DNA of 64,000 nt, from contig SCRN01000017.1 in the NCBI GenBank assembly GCA_004322045.1, positions 53,314-117,313 of the forward strand. Reading direction: 5' to 3'. Below the pieces are notes generated by a model. It did not search any database. It was given only the letters and a program-made list of their open reading frames with translations, and was not told the origin of the DNA. The DNA is from Paraburkholderia sp. (GTDB lineage Bacteria; Pseudomonadota; Gammaproteobacteria; Burkholderiales; Burkholderiaceae). Positions 22,648 through 32,238 of the stretch are shown here, piece after piece. The translations under genes and the position numbers were made by a program. How positions within the stretch are numbered: position 1 is the first letter of the stretch; every line of letters starts with the position of its first letter.

Positions 22648-25355
22648 CACGCTTTTGGCTCCCGCGGTCGTTCTTCTTTCGAGGCGCTGGCGATCTCGTG
22701 GAGCTCATAAATCAAATCGAGCGCATCTCGCGGCCTGAGTTCGTTCGGGTCGACCTCGCGTAGCCGCTCTAGTGCAGGATGATTCGATGGCCCCATTGCA
22801 TCCGGGTTGTCGCTGTGGCCGTCACCATCGTCCGGTGCATCCTCGGCATAGGCGGGCGCGGCGGCGAACAAGTCGAGTTGCGGCGTGCTCTGGGCTACCG
22901 ATTGCTGTTCGAGGTGCGCGAGGTGCTTGCGCGCTGCGCGGATGACGGCGGCAGGCACGCCCGCCAGTTGCGCCACTTGTAGCCCGTAACTCTGGCTGGC
23001 CGGGCCCTCGTTGACGGCGTGTAGGAAGACGATGCCGTGACCGTGCTCGACAGCCGACGGGTGAACGTTGGCCGCTTGGGCGAATTCGAGCGGTAGCTGA
23101 GTGAGTTCGAAGTAATGCGTCGCAAATAGCGTATAGCAGCCGTTGACCGACAGCAGATGGCGAGCGATGGCCCAGGCGAGTGCAAGGCCGTCGAACGTCG
23201 AGGTGCCCCGGCCGATCTCGTCCATCAGAACCAGACTATGCTCCGAGGCGTCGTTCAGAATGGCCGCGGCCTCGGTCATTTCGACCATAAACGTGGAACG
23301 CCCGCCTGCGAGATCGTCGGCCGCCCCGATGCGCGTGAAGATGCGATCGATCGGGCCGAAGCGTGCGCGCCGTGCGGGTACATAGCTCCCGACGTAGGCC
23401 AGCAGCGCAATGAGCGCGGTCTGTCGCATAAATGTGGATTTGCCGCCCATGTTGGGCCCGGTGATCAAAAGCAGCTTTCTCTCGGCGCTCAAGCCGCAAT
23501 CGTTGGCCACGAACTGCTCGACTTGCGCTTCGACTACGGGATGTCGCCCTTGCTCGATGTCGACACCCGCATCGTCGGAGAACTCGGGCGCGACCCATCC
23601 TAGCGCTCGGGCGCGTTCGGCGAACGCGGCAAGTAGATCGAGCTCGGCGAGCGCCGCCGCTACGCGTTGGCAATCCTCGATGAAGGGCAGCAGCGTTTGC
23701 AGCAGTGCATCGTATAGCGCACGCTCCCGTGCGAGCGCGCGCTCTTGCGCCGAGAGCGCTTTGTCTTCGAACGTCTTCAGCTCGGGCGTGATGTAGCGCT
23801 CGGCGTTCTTCAACGTTTGGCGGCGCCGATAATCGTCGGGCACTTTGTCGGTTTGGCCGCGCGTGACTTCGATGTAGAAGCCATGCACCTTGTTGTATTC
23901 GACGCGCAAGTTGCCGATGCCGGTTCGGGCGCGCTCACGCGCTTCGAGATCGATCAGAAATTGGCCGCAGTTCTCGGAGATGTCGCGCAAGTCGTCGAGC
24001 TCGTTGTCGTAGCCGCGCGCAATCACGCCGCCATCGCGCACCATCGCAGCCGGCTCTTCTGCGATGGCGCGTGTGAGCAAATCCATGCAACCGGTCGGCG
24101 GCTCGAGCGCGGCGTCGATACGTTCGAGCGCTGGAGCCTGCGCCGCCATTGCCGTGACGAGCTCGCGCAGCGCCGGCAGTGCGGCGAACGTATCGCGCAG
24201 GCTCGAAAGATCGCGCGGACGAGCAGAGAGCAGCGCGAGCCGGCCGGTGATTCGCTCCACATCGGCGATGCGGCGCAGCGCGGTGCGCACGGAATCGAGG
24301 CTCGCGCCCGAGCCGGCTTCCAAGATCGCCCCGATGGCTTGCTGGCGCGACTGCGCAACCGCGGCGGCGCGCGGCGGGTGATGCAGCCAATGGCGCAGCA
24401 GGCGGCTGCCCATCGTCGAGCAGCACGTGTCGAGCAGCGAGCATAGTGTCGGCGATTCGCCCCCGCGCAGCGTCTCGGTCAGCTCCAGATTGCGCCGCGT
24501 GGCGGGGTCTAGGCCGATGTATTCCGATTCGGTTTCGACCTTGAGGCTGCGGATGTGGCGCAACTGCTGGCCCTGCGTCGCGGCGGCGTAGAGCAACACC
24601 GCGCCGGCGGCGCCGCAAGCGCTCGTGAAGCCTTCGGCGCCGAAGCCGTCCAGGCTCGCGACATTCAGTTGATCGGATAGGCGCTGAATGCCTGAGGCGA
24701 CGTCGAAGTGCCAGGCCGGTACGCGTGTGAGGGTGCCCGAAGGCGCGCCCGGCATGAGTTCGGCCATGCTGTCGGCAACGAGAATTTCGGCGGGCCGAAT
24801 GCGCTCGAGCGCGGCGGCGACTTCGCTCGGCGCCACCTCGGCGAGCCGCAGCGCGCCGCTGGCGAGGTTGAGCCACGCAAGGCCGATCGCCGTCGTCACG
24901 CCACGCTTGTTGTGGGCGGGGCAGGCGGCGAGCAAATAGGCGTCGCGTTTGTCGGAGAGCAGCGCCGCGTCGGTGAGCGTGCCGGGTGTGACGATGCGTA
25001 CGACCTTGCGCTCGACCGGTCCTTTCGCGGTGGCGGGATCGCCGATCTGCTCGCAGATGGCAACTGATTCCCCAAGCTTGACGAGCTTGGCGAGATACTG
25101 CTCGACAGCATGGTGCGGCACGCCGGCCATTTTGATCGGATTGCCGGCCGAAGCGCCGCGTTGCGTGAGCGTGAGGTCGAGCAGGCGAGCGGCTTTCTCG
25201 GCATCGTCGAAAAAGAGTTCGTAAAAGTCGCCCATGCGAAAAAACAGCAAGGTACCGGGATGATCCGCTTTGATGCGCAGGTACTGCTGCATGTAGGGCG
25301 TGTGCTTCACGAGCGCGGTTTCCGCCGGAGCATCGACGCTGGTTTCAGTTTTCAT
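22647..25355 (-). CDS. mutS: DNA mismatch repair protein MutS
   Basis: Recognises base mismatches and small loops and starts repair with MutL. 902 residues from [10 protein letters not shown]. Mismatch-contact motif FxE is seen as [11 protein letters not shown] near residue 40. The ATPase has Walker [14 protein letters not shown] near 650, followed by [14 protein letters not shown] and the ATHYFEL segment. The longer open frame adds 57 residues without similarity, so the internal ATG is used; the ribosome site is weak (GAAAG). It is coupled to the downstream secreted protein gene. Confidence 0.96.
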   Translation of the reverse strand: MKTETSVDAPAETALVKHTPYMQQYLRIKADHPGTLLFFRMGDFYELFFDDAEKAARLLDLTLTQRGASAGNPIKMAGVPHHAVEQYLAKLVKLGESVAICEQIGDPATAKGPVERKVVRIVTPGTLTDAALLSDKRDAYLLAACPAHNKRGVTTAIGLAWLNLASGALRLAEVAPSEVAAALERIRPAEILVADSMAELMPGAPSGTLTRVPAWHFDVASGIQRLSDQLNVASLDGFGAEGFTSACGAAGAVLLYAAATQGQQLRHIRSLKVETESEYIGLDPATRRNLELTETLRGGESPTLCSLLDTCCSTMGSRLLRHWLHHPPRAAAVAQSRQQAIGAILEAGSGASLDSVRTALRRIADVERITGRLALLSARPRDLSSLRDTFAALPALRELVTAMAAQAPALERIDAALEPPTGCMDLLTRAIAEEPAAMVRDGGVIARGYDNELDDLRDISENCGQFLIDLEARERARTGIGNLRVEYNKVHGFYIEVTRGQTDKVPDDYRRRQTLKNAERYITPELKTFEDKALSAQERALARERALYDALLQTLLPFIEDCQRVAAALAELDLLAAFAERARALGWVAPEFSDDAGVDIEQGRHPVVEAQVEQFVANDCGLSAERKLLLITGPNMGGKSTFMRQTALIALLAYVGSYVPARRARFGPIDRIFTRIGAADDLAGGRSTFMVEMTEAAAILNDASEHSLVLMDEIGRGTSTFDGLALAWAIARHLLSVNGCYTLFATHYFELTQLPLEFAQAANVHPSAVEHGHGIVFLHAVNEGPASQSYGLQVAQLAGVPAAVIRAARKHLAHLEQQSVAQSTPQLDLFAAAPAYAEDAPDDGDGHSDNPDAMGPSNHPALERLREVDPNELRPRDALDLIYELHEIASASKEERPREPKA

Positions 25356-25692
25356 TCGTGGCTTTCGCAAAAAACGTGTTCGGTTGCGCTCTGGCCCTTC
25401 TACGGCGGGGCGCGCTCCAATTGGCGATGTGCTGCAGGGGCAGCGGCAGCGCGACTGTGGGCGGACTATACTGCGCGCCGCTTCGATTGCGCAGTCGGTC
25501 GAATGGCCGACCTTGGACGCGTGCAACGGCTGCGCAGAGCCGCGCCTGCGCGGCGTGCTTCGGATCGAGGCGCAGCCAAGCCCAGCATTTTATGGGATTC
25601 GACGGCGCAACCGCGCATTTTGGCGGTGCTATGTCAAACGGCCGCCAGCGGATAGAGCGAAGGGCTTCGAGCGGATGGCGCCAACGAACGTC
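25356..25692. other. 337-bp gap upstream of mutS
   Basis: No credible gene. Reading leftward, TATAGT (bases 25465-25470) is a possible -10 box for mutS, without a good -35. Open frames here on the + strand have no family resemblance and lack ribosome sites. Confidence 0.4.
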
Positions 25693-26085
25693 TCAAGCAA
25701 ACGCAACCATGTCTTTGCTTTCGAATAAATTGATCTTGACTGTCACCTCGCGAGCGAGCAGCGTGGGCTTTTTCGTTCTTCCGATGCCGTCGACCAATTT
25801 CACGATACCGCTCGCCGCCATTTTTCCGAGCGTGCGGCTCACGTTCGGTTCCGCACGACCCGCGAGTTTTGCAAGCTCCGCGACCGACTTGGGATGATGC
25901 GTTTCGATCAACGATAGGAGGCGGCGATTCTCGACCGTCAGCAGGCGAACGATCGCCTCGGCCGACTCGAAGGCTTCCTGCGACTCGTACGACACTTCGG
26001 CCGCATCCGCCGGGGCTTTGCATTCCCCTCGCGCGACCGCCGTCATCTCCTTCTTCAAGGACCGCAGGGATTGGATTTTTGCCAT
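25693..26085 (-). CDS. winged-helix antitoxin/regulator, TumA (HVO_A0114) family
   Basis: 130-residue DNA-binding protein starting MAKIQSLRSLKKEM. A helix-turn-helix (SVAELAKLAGRAEPNVSRTLGKM) lies near residue 68 and a basic wing (VDGIGRTKKPTLLAREV) follows. It belongs to the MarR-like family that pairs with TumE toxins. ATG 26085 is used because GGAG lies seven bases before it, within the first codons after the toxin stop; a second ATG at 26097 directly follows that stop. By analogy with other type II modules it should bind the toxin and repress the shared promoter. Confidence 0.78.
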   Translation of the reverse strand: MAKIQSLRSLKKEMTAVARGECKAPADAAEVSYESQEAFESAEAIVRLLTVENRRLLSLIETHHPKSVAELAKLAGRAEPNVSRTLGKMAASGIVKLVDGIGRTKKPTLLAREVTVKINLFESKDMVAFA

Positions 26086-26097
26086 GCTTTGCTCCAT

Positions 26098-26463
26098 CTA
26101 GTCGTCTTGTATCACGTCGAAGGGAAGGCCCAACACCTCGAGCCTCTTGCCGACTTCATCGAAGAAATCGACGATGAGTTTCTCCGCGGACTCGAAATCG
26201 TACGGCCGACCCGCGTCGGTCTGCGTCCGATGCCAATGATCGGATGCAACCGGCCGCGCCAGGAAGCGATTGCCGCGTGCAGCAACCGGGTGGGCATTGT
26301 CGAAACCGAGCAATCGCACCCCGCTCGGACCGTGGAACGTGAACGAGTACGAGAGCCCATGAGGAACCCGCCGCGATCGTTCGATTCGCCTTACTTCGAA
26401 CTTCAAACAATGCCCACTTGCCAAGACGTGTTCGCGTCCGTCGTAGTCCAGTAAAAATGCCAA
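26098..26463 (-). CDS. TumE-type toxin (DUF6516 family)
   Basis: 121-residue protein, predicted toxin of a type II module with the next gene. Segments typical of the family are FEVRRIERSRRVPHGLSYSF near residue 22, RLLGFDNAHPV near 50 and DFESAEKLIVDFFDEVGKRL near the end. The start is TTG at 26463, since no ATG lies in the N-terminal part; no Shine-Dalgarno sequence is visible and the leader is short. The mode of action of the family is not established to my knowledge. It lies 3' of its promoter at 26483-26511. Confidence 0.75.
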   Translation of the reverse strand: MAFLLDYDGREHVLASGHCLKFEVRRIERSRRVPHGLSYSFTFHGPSGVRLLGFDNAHPVAARGNRFLARPVASDHWHRTQTDAGRPYDFESAEKLIVDFFDEVGKRLEVLGLPFDVIQDD

Positions 26464-26482
26464 AGAGTGTTCGGGAAGAATA

Positions 26483-26511
26483 ATCCTATCCTGTCATGAT
26501 AAGAAAGTAAA
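26483..26511 (-). promoter_or_regulatory. promoter of the TumE/TumA module with a nested inverted repeat
   Basis: Reading leftward: -35 TTTACT (26511-26506), a 17-bp spacer, and -10 TAGGAT (26488-26483), about 20 bp before the toxin TTG. The spacer contains TATC and GATA arms seven bases apart, overlapping the -10, a plausible site for antitoxin autorepression. Confidence 0.55.
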
Positions 26512-26537
26512 CGGGTGTCGGCAACATGCAACGCGTA

Positions 26538-26553
26538 GCTGCCTCGAGGCAGC
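26538..26553. repeat. perfect 16-bp palindrome
   Basis: GCTGCCTCGAGGCAGC is fully self-complementary. It lies between the toxin promoter and the lplT remnant, in a gap of about 240 bp with no gene, and has no T-run to make it a terminator. A second perfect palindrome, GACTGCG-T-CGCAGTC, stands at 26621-26635. Confidence 0.6.
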
Positions 26554-26703
26554 GCCCCTGCGGAAGCAGTAGGGCGATTGCGTGCGGTTTGCCGGGAAGA
26601 TCGATCGAGTCGCCGGGGACGACTGCGTCGCAGTCACTCTAAGGCACTGGCGCCGCGCGCAACGCTCGTCCGAATGGCCAAATTTGCATGGCCTGAAACA
26701 AGC

Positions 26704-27018
26704 TCACTCTTCGCTCATGGCGCGTAGGTCGACTCGGCGCACATTGACGGCGCTACGCCGCTTGGCGAGCCAAATCATCGTGCAACCGAACACACCGAAA
26801 ATCACGATGATCCGCTGCACGGGTACGTTGGCGCACAGCAGAAGTGCGTAGGCGCCCAACATCGACAGCAGCGCCAAGTTTTGATTGAAGTTTGGAACGG
26901 CGATCGAATGACCGGCGGTGATGAGTGCCGTACCGCGGTGTTGCAACAGCGCATTCGTCGGTACGATGAAGTAGACCGCCAAGCCTCCCAGCACGGTCAT
27001 GAGCGGGTAGGCAAGCAC
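26704..27018 (-). pseudogene. lplT: C-terminal remnant of the lysophospholipid transporter LplT (MFS)
   Basis: A 104-codon open stretch matches only the end of LplT, an inner-membrane flippase that recycles lysophospholipids and normally has about 400 residues. The diagnostic part is FIVPTNALLQHRGTALITAGHSIAVPNFNQNLALLSML, which in intact LplT precedes the last membrane segments. Nothing upstream within the frame or in the neighbouring 190 bp resembles the missing 300 residues, and the first codon is an internal GTG. It is best read as a deletion remnant. A short expressed peptide is possible but unlikely to transport. Confidence 0.75.
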
Positions 27019-27133
27019 GATAATGGGCAGCGACGAAATGACCCGCGAAAGACAGGCCTATTGTGGGGTGTAGAAGCCCTTTCTCATCGGTCAGCAGCGT
27101 CGTATCGCAGATCGAAAAGGACCTTGAGAAGCA

Positions 27134-27157
27134 AAAAGGCGGCCGCAGCCGCCTTTT
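27134..27157. terminator. bidirectional rho-independent terminator after suhB
   Basis: Arms 27134-27143 and 27148-27157 (AAAAGGCGGC / GCCGCCTTTT) flank the loop CGCA. The A/T runs provide a U-tract in both directions. It lies 50 bp past the suhB stop. Confidence 0.85.
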
Positions 27158-27206
27158 GTCGTGGGCCGCCGCACGTATTAGCGCAGCGCCGGACGTCGAA
27201 TGGTGC

Positions 27207-28010
27207 TTAGTTCGCGCCTTTCCCTGCGCGGCTATAGGGGCTTAGGACCGGAACCATCTGTGCGTAGATCTTGGGATTGCCTGCAACGATTTCGCCGAGC
27301 TGCAGGAAATCGGAATCGCCGGTGTAGTTGCCGACGAGGCCGCCCGCCTCGGTGATCAAGAGGCTGCCCGCCGCCATGTCCCACGCACTGATGCCTTGCT
27401 CGAAGAAGCCGTCCAGCCGGCCGGCCGCTACGTTGGCCAAATCGAGCGCCGCAGCGCCAGGGCGGCGCAAGCCCGTGCAAGCGCGCGTCATGTCGGCGAA
27501 CAGGCGACAGTAGGCTTCGAGACTGTCGTTTTCTCGGAAAGGGAAGCCCGTGCCGATCAGCGCGTCGCCAAGACGGTCGCGGCGGCCGACGCGAATTCGC
27601 CGGTCGTTCAGATAGGCGCCGCGGCCGCGCGATGCCGTGAAGAGATCGTTGCGAGTGGGATCGTAGACGACCGCTTGCGTGACGATGCCTTTGTGCGCGA
27701 GCGCGATGGACACGCCGTAGTAGGGCAGGCCGTGGATGAAATTGGTGGTGCCGTCCAGCGGATCGATGATCCAGACGTAATCGGATTCGTTCTCGGAGCG
27801 GCCCGATTCTTCGGCCAGGATGGCGTGATCGGGATAGGCCGTTTTGAGCGTATCGATGATCGCGACTTCCGCCGCTTTATCGACCTCCGTCACGAAATCG
27901 TTGTGCTGCTTCTTGCTGACCTGGACGAGATCCAAGTCGAGCGACGCGCGGTTGATGATCTGTGCGGCGCGACGGGCGGCCTTGACGGCAATGTTGAGCA
28001 TCGGGTGCAT
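27207..28010 (-). CDS. suhB: inositol monophosphatase family protein SuhB
   Basis: 267-residue Mg-dependent phosphatase, also a partner of the rRNA antitermination complex in E. coli. It starts [15 protein letters not shown]. Metal motifs are ILAEESG near residue 65, [10 protein letters not shown] near 84 and AWDMAAG near 214. The longer frame would add 25 residues from upstream shadow sequence. It is divergent from trmJ with 350 bp between them and ends at a strong terminator. Confidence 0.94.
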   Translation of the reverse strand: MHPMLNIAVKAARRAAQIINRASLDLDLVQVSKKQHNDFVTEVDKAAEVAIIDTLKTAYPDHAILAEESGRSENESDYVWIIDPLDGTTNFIHGLPYYGVSIALAHKGIVTQAVVYDPTRNDLFTASRGRGAYLNDRRIRVGRRDRLGDALIGTGFPFRENDSLEAYCRLFADMTRACTGLRRPGAAALDLANVAAGRLDGFFEQGISAWDMAAGSLLITEAGGLVGNYTGDSDFLQLGEIVAGNPKIYAQMVPVLSPYSRAGKGAN

Positions 28011-28360
28011 AAAACGGATTCCTTGTACCGCGGCGGTGCGAGCGCTGCGACGGGTGGGCCAAACCGCCCCGGAATGCGCACGCATTCCGTCGACGAAAGC
28101 GAATTGAAGAAGAGCAATGTGCGCTCGGGTGGTTCAGGTCCCAAATCGCGCGCACGAATAGCAGGATTTTACCCGAGTCGGCGCCCGTTCGGCTCAAACG
28201 TTGCCGCGACCCGTCGGTGTGCCGCAATTGGGTGCGATCGGGTTCGCATCGTCTCGGCGTGCGCGCTAACATACCCACACGCGGCGCTTTGCTCGCCGTT
28301 TCTTGTTGATTCTCTTGTTGATTCGCTCGTTCTCTAGATATTCCCATTCTGAATCGCTCT
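28011..28360. other. 350-bp divergent region between suhB and trmJ
   Basis: No gene seen. It should hold promoters for both genes, but no strong -35/-10 pair stands out. Just before trmJ there is a perfect tandem duplication of TCTTGTTGATTC (28301-28312 and 28313-28324). Confidence 0.5.
28301..28324. repeat. tandem 12-bp repeat, two copies
   Basis: TCTTGTTGATTC occurs twice back to back with no mismatch, 37 bp before the trmJ ATG. It lies in the probable promoter or leader of trmJ and is a candidate slippage site. Confidence 0.7.
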
Positions 28361-29176
28361 ATGTCGCAATCGCCGTCGACCACCGTTTACACCTGCGCGT
28401 CGGGCCCGCATGGCGGCTTCACCTCGACTCTGTTCGTGCTCGTCGAGCCGAGCCACCCCGGTAACGTGGGTGCCGCAGCGCGTGCGATCAAAACCATGGG
28501 GTTCTCCCGGCTGGTCCTCGTTGCGCCGCGCGTCCCTCTCGTGCAGAACGAGCCCGAGGCGATCGCGATGGCCAGCGGCGCGGAAGATGTGCTCGCATCG
28601 GCGCGCATCGTGCCGACAATCGCCGACGCGCTCACCGGCGTCGCCTGGTCGGTCGCGTTGACGGCGCGCATGCGCGAGTACGGGCCGCCGCAGCTCGCGC
28701 CGCGCGAGGCCGCGCAGGAGGCGCGCAGCCACGCACTTTCCGGCGATATCGCGTTCGTCTTCGGCAACGAGCGCACCGGGCTCTCGAACGAGCACGTCGA
28801 GCGGTGCAGCGCGCTCGCCCACATCCCGGCCAACCCCGCATACAGCTCGCTCAATCTCGCGCAGGCCGTGCAGGTGCTGGCCTATGAACTGCGGATGGCT
28901 TATCTCTCCGACCGGCAGGGCGCCGCCCCGGCCACGGCCGACGAGGCCAGCGCGCGCGCGCCCAGCGAGGACGTCGAGCGCATGTACATGCACCTCGAAA
29001 ACGCGCTGATCGCGCTCGAGTTCCTCGATCCGGCCAATCCCAAGAAACTGATGTCACGGCTGCGGCGTTTGTTTGCGCGCGCCGGCTTGGAGCGCGAGGA
29101 AGTCAACATCGTTCGCGGCATCGCAAAGCATATCCTGCTCAAAGCGCATGCCCGCGATCGATCGTCCTCGTCATGA
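28361..29176 (+). CDS. trmJ: tRNA (cytidine/uridine-2'-O-)-methyltransferase TrmJ
   Basis: SPOUT-class enzyme that methylates the ribose of nucleotide 32 in tRNA anticodon loops. 271 residues. The N-terminal catalytic domain shows FVLVEPSHPGNVGAAARAIKTMGF near residue 24, VFGNERTGLSNE near 131 and IPANPAYSSLNLAQAVQVLAYE near 152, the knot motifs of the family. A helical C-terminal part follows. In many proteobacteria suhB and trmJ are divergent neighbours, as here. Confidence 0.93.
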   Translation: MSQSPSTTVYTCASGPHGGFTSTLFVLVEPSHPGNVGAAARAIKTMGFSRLVLVAPRVPLVQNEPEAIAMASGAEDVLASARIVPTIADALTGVAWSVALTARMREYGPPQLAPREAAQEARSHALSGDIAFVFGNERTGLSNEHVERCSALAHIPANPAYSSLNLAQAVQVLAYELRMAYLSDRQGAAPATADEASARAPSEDVERMYMHLENALIALEFLDPANPKKLMSRLRRLFARAGLEREEVNIVRGIAKHILLKAHARDRSSSS

Positions 29177-29419
29177 GCGGTCGGTGCGCGCGGCGCCCGC
29201 TGCCGCTTGCCTAGCGAGCCTGACCGTCGAGACAATCGGCATGCGGCAGCGGCAATGCCCCTGGTTGGCGCAGGGACGATCGAGGCGCGGCCAGCAGGTT
29301 TGCCGCGATCACCCTACAATCGACTCGTTCTTCATAAGCAAATCGCCCGACGTCATATCGACGCAGCCGGCGTTGCCTACGGGCGACGGCGCCCCGGCGC
29401 TTTTTAGCGAGCCCCCACC

Positions 29420-30217
29420 ATGTTCAAGAGACTTCGCGAAGACATTGCCACGATTCGTCAGCGGGACCCCGCCGCTCGCAGTGCCTGGGAAGTGCTCACG
29501 TGTTACCCCGGGCTGCACGCGCTGGTGCTGCATCGGTTCGCACATGCCTGCTGGCGCGTGCGCCGTCGCTGGCTCGCGCGGTTCGTCTCGCAGTTCGCCC
29601 GGTTCTTGACCGGCATCGAGATCCACCCGGGGGCCACGATCGGCCGCCGCGTATTCATCGACCACGGTATGGGCGTCGTGATCGGCGAAACCGCCGAGGT
29701 CGGCGACGACTGCACGATTTATCAAGGCGTGACGCTCGGCGGCACGTTGCTCACGCGCGGCGCGAAACGCCATCCGACGCTCGAACGCGGTGTCATCGTC
29801 GGCGCGGGCGCGAAGGTGCTCGGCGGTTTCACGATAGGCGCCGATGCGAAGATCGGTTCGAACGCAGTGGTCGTGAAGCCGGTGCCGCCGGGAGGCACCG
29901 CTGTGGGCAACCCGGCGCGTGTGATCATGCCGGCCGATGCTAAGCGGGCGCCCGAGCGGGCCGCATTCTGCGCGTATGGGATCACGCCAAATGCTGAAGA
30001 TCCGGTATCGCTCGCATTGCACGGGTTGATCGATCATGCAGCCAAGGAGGCGCAGCGCGTCGACGAGATCGTGGCCGCGCTCGAGAGGCTTGGCGCGCGT
30101 CTCGAGGCATTGCATGGCGTGCACGGGGCGGGCATCGATCTGCGGCGCCTGTCGGCCGTGATCGAAGGCGCGACGGTCCATGCCGATGCACAGACGGATC
30201 TGGACCGGACAGGTTGA
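29420..30217 (+). CDS. cysE: serine O-acetyltransferase
   Basis: Acetylates serine with acetyl-CoA, the first step of cysteine synthesis. 265 residues. The N-terminal helical domain ([25 protein letters not shown]) is followed by a left-handed beta-helix from about residue 65 with [20 protein letters not shown] and [31 protein letters not shown]. The C-terminus is longer than in the E. coli enzyme. It is convergent with lpxH, with four bases between stop codons. cysS, which uses cysteine, lies 3 kb downstream on the same strand. Confidence 0.94.
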   Translation: MFKRLREDIATIRQRDPAARSAWEVLTCYPGLHALVLHRFAHACWRVRRRWLARFVSQFARFLTGIEIHPGATIGRRVFIDHGMGVVIGETAEVGDDCTIYQGVTLGGTLLTRGAKRHPTLERGVIVGAGAKVLGGFTIGADAKIGSNAVVVKPVPPGGTAVGNPARVIMPADAKRAPERAAFCAYGITPNAEDPVSLALHGLIDHAAKEAQRVDEIVAALERLGARLEALHGVHGAGIDLRRLSAVIEGATVHADAQTDLDRTG

Positions 30218-30221
30218 GTCG

Positions 30222-30989
30222 TCAATCCAACGGCAGCGCGTGGATCCCTTCGGCATCGATCCGTAGGTAGCCGCCGCGGCGTGTGCCGTGATCGAGATCC
30301 CAATCGGGCAGCACCCAACGTGTGCCGCCCGCTTCTTGATGACGCGCGGGTTTGTGCGTGTGCCCGTGGATCATCGTCTTCGTATGGCTTTTGCGAAAGA
30401 GCGCCTCGACGCTTTTGTGCGTGACGTCGTATAGCGGCGAAGGCGGCCGAGCTCGGCCTTCCTCGCTCGACGAGCGCATGCGTTCGGCCAGCGCCTGACG
30501 CCAGGTGAACGGCCACGCGAGAAACATCAACTGAAGCGCACGCCAACGTGCGATCCGGCGGAAAGCTTGGTATTTGCGGTCGGCGGTGCAAAGCGCATCG
30601 CCGTGAGCGAGCACGATACGCGCGCCGAATGCCGTCATGACGAAAGGATCGGGGAGCCAAATTGCGCCGGCTGCCTTCATGAATCGCTTGCCGAGCAGGA
30701 AGTCGCGGTTGCCATGCATGACATACAGCGCGATGCCGCGTTCGCTGAGCGTATGCAAGATCGCAGCGATGCGCGCGGCGAATGCATCCGCGACGAGCCT
30801 GTCGTCGCCGATCCAATATTCGAACAAGTCGCCCAAGACGAACACGGAATCGGCGCTATCGGCCGTCACGAGGATGAAGTGCTCGAACGCGTCGACCGTG
30901 CGTGGGATCGACGCGCTCAGGTGCAGATCCGAGATCAGCAAGAGAGGGCGCGGCGCGTGGGGACGTGTATGGCCGCGCTCGTGCGGCAC
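30222..30989 (-). CDS. lpxH: UDP-2,3-diacylglucosamine diphosphatase LpxH
   Basis: Peripheral membrane hydrolase that forms lipid X in lipid A synthesis. 255 residues from a GTG (VPHERGHTRPH). The calcineurin-like motifs are all present: LISDLHLS near residue 17, LGDLFEYW near 53, HGNRDFLLG near 93, LAHGDALC near 125 and MIHGHTHKP near 207. The start is uncertain because the ribosome site is weak and no ATG precedes the first motif; the long upstream open frame is a shadow of ppiB. It is 71 bp after ppiB on the same strand. Confidence 0.92.
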   Translation of the reverse strand: MPHERGHTRPHAPRPLLLISDLHLSASIPRTVDAFEHFILVTADSADSVFVLGDLFEYWIGDDRLVADAFAARIAAILHTLSERGIALYVMHGNRDFLLGKRFMKAAGAIWLPDPFVMTAFGARIVLAHGDALCTADRKYQAFRRIARWRALQLMFLAWPFTWRQALAERMRSSSEEGRARPPSPLYDVTHKSVEALFRKSHTKTMIHGHTHKPARHQEAGGTRWVLPDWDLDHGTRRGGYLRIDAEGIHALPLD

Positions 30990-31060
30990 GCTGGCTTCGA
31001 CGTTGCGAGGCCCCGCGTCTTGCCGCGCCGATATTCCGGCATCTCGGATAATGCTCGTGC

Positions 31061-31555
31061 TCAATCGACTACGACCGCTTTCTCGATGACGACATCGTCG
31101 AGCGGCACGTCCTGGTGAAAGCCCTTGGAGCCCGTGCGCTCCTTCTTGATTTTCTCGACCACGTCCAGGCCTTCGACGACTCGGCCGAACACCGCATAGC
31201 CCCAGCCTTGCGGCGTCGGCGACGTGTGATTGAGGAAATCGTTGTCGTTCACGTTGATGAAGAACTGCGCCGTCGCCGAGTGCGGATCGTTCGTGCGGGC
31301 CATCGCGATCGAACCCTTGACGTTTTTCAGGCCATTGTTCGCTTCGTTGTCGATGGGGGCGTCGGTCGGCTTTTGCTTCATGCCGGGCTCGAAGCCGCCT
31401 CCTTGGATCATGAAGCCGTCGATCACGCGATGAAACACCGTGTTGTCGTAATGACCTTTCTTCACGTAATTGAGGAAATTTTCGACGGATTTCGGCGCTT
31501 TCTCGGCGTCGAGTTCGAGCTTGATGACACCGTGATTCGTATGCAGTTCGACCAT
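31061..31555 (-). CDS. ppiB: cytoplasmic cyclophilin-type peptidyl-prolyl isomerase
   Basis: 164-residue cyclophilin without a signal peptide. The catalytic region is [18 protein letters not shown] near residue 42, with [17 protein letters not shown] near 92 and [11 protein letters not shown] near 118. It is followed by lpxH in the same direction and preceded by a periplasmic paralogue 61 bp upstream; the ppiA-ppiB-lpxH run is likely one operon. Confidence 0.95.
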   Translation of the reverse strand: MVELHTNHGVIKLELDAEKAPKSVENFLNYVKKGHYDNTVFHRVIDGFMIQGGGFEPGMKQKPTDAPIDNEANNGLKNVKGSIAMARTNDPHSATAQFFINVNDNDFLNHTSPTPQGWGYAVFGRVVEGLDVVEKIKKERTGSKGFHQDVPLDDVVIEKAVVVD

Positions 31556-31616
31556 GATGGGTTCCTTTCTGAAGAGCCAAGCCGGCGCCGCGAAGGCGCG
31601 CCGGCGGGGAGGGGCG

Positions 31617-32198
31617 TTATTTGGAAACGACGGTTGCCGATTCGATCACGATCGGCTGTTGCGGCACGTCCGCCATCGGTCCGCGCGTCGTGGTGGGCGT
31701 CGCTTCGATCTTCTTTACAACGTCCATGCCCGACACGACTTTGCCGAACACGGCATAGCCGTTGCCGTCCGGATTGGGATAGTCGAGCCCGGCGTTGTCT
31801 ACCGTGTTGATGAAGAATTGGGCGGTTGCCGAGTTCGGATCGCTCGTGCGCGCCATCGCGATCGTGCCCGCAGCGTTCTTCAAGCCGTTGCGGCTTTCGA
31901 GCGGGATGGGCGCGCGCGTCGGCTTTTCAGCGTAGCTGGCCGTATAGCCGCCGCCTTGAATCATGAAGCCTCGGATCACGCGATGGAAGATCGTGCCGCT
32001 GTATTGGCCGGATTTCACGTAGGCCAGGAAATTGGCTACGGTCTTGGGCGCTTGCTCGGGGTAGAGCTCGACCTTGATGTCGCCGTCCGTCGTCTTGAGC
32101 AGCACCTGGGGATGCGCGCCAGCCGCGTTCGTTTGCGCGAAAGCCGGTGCGTTCGCGATCAAAGCGGCGCTGCCGAGCGCCAACCAAAAGCTTTTCAT
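31617..32198 (-). CDS. ppiA: periplasmic cyclophilin-type peptidyl-prolyl isomerase
   Basis: 193-residue cyclophilin with a cleavable signal peptide ([22 protein letters not shown]). Conserved segments are [18 protein letters not shown] near residue 70, [15 protein letters not shown] near 120 and [11 protein letters not shown] near 145. AGAGGA seven bases before the ATG at 32198 fixes the start; the longer frame reads into the TPR gene. About half of its sequence is shared with the neighbouring ppiB, consistent with an old tandem duplication. Confidence 0.95.
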   Translation of the reverse strand: MKSFWLALGSAALIANAPAFAQTNAAGAHPQVLLKTTDGDIKVELYPEQAPKTVANFLAYVKSGQYSGTIFHRVIRGFMIQGGGYTASYAEKPTRAPIPLESRNGLKNAAGTIAMARTSDPNSATAQFFINTVDNAGLDYPNPDGNGYAVFGKVVSGMDVVKKIEATPTTTRGPMADVPQQPIVIESATVVSK

Positions 32199-32238
32199 GG
32201 GGTCCTCTGCGTGGAAGAAATCGAATGAAATGGCGTGC

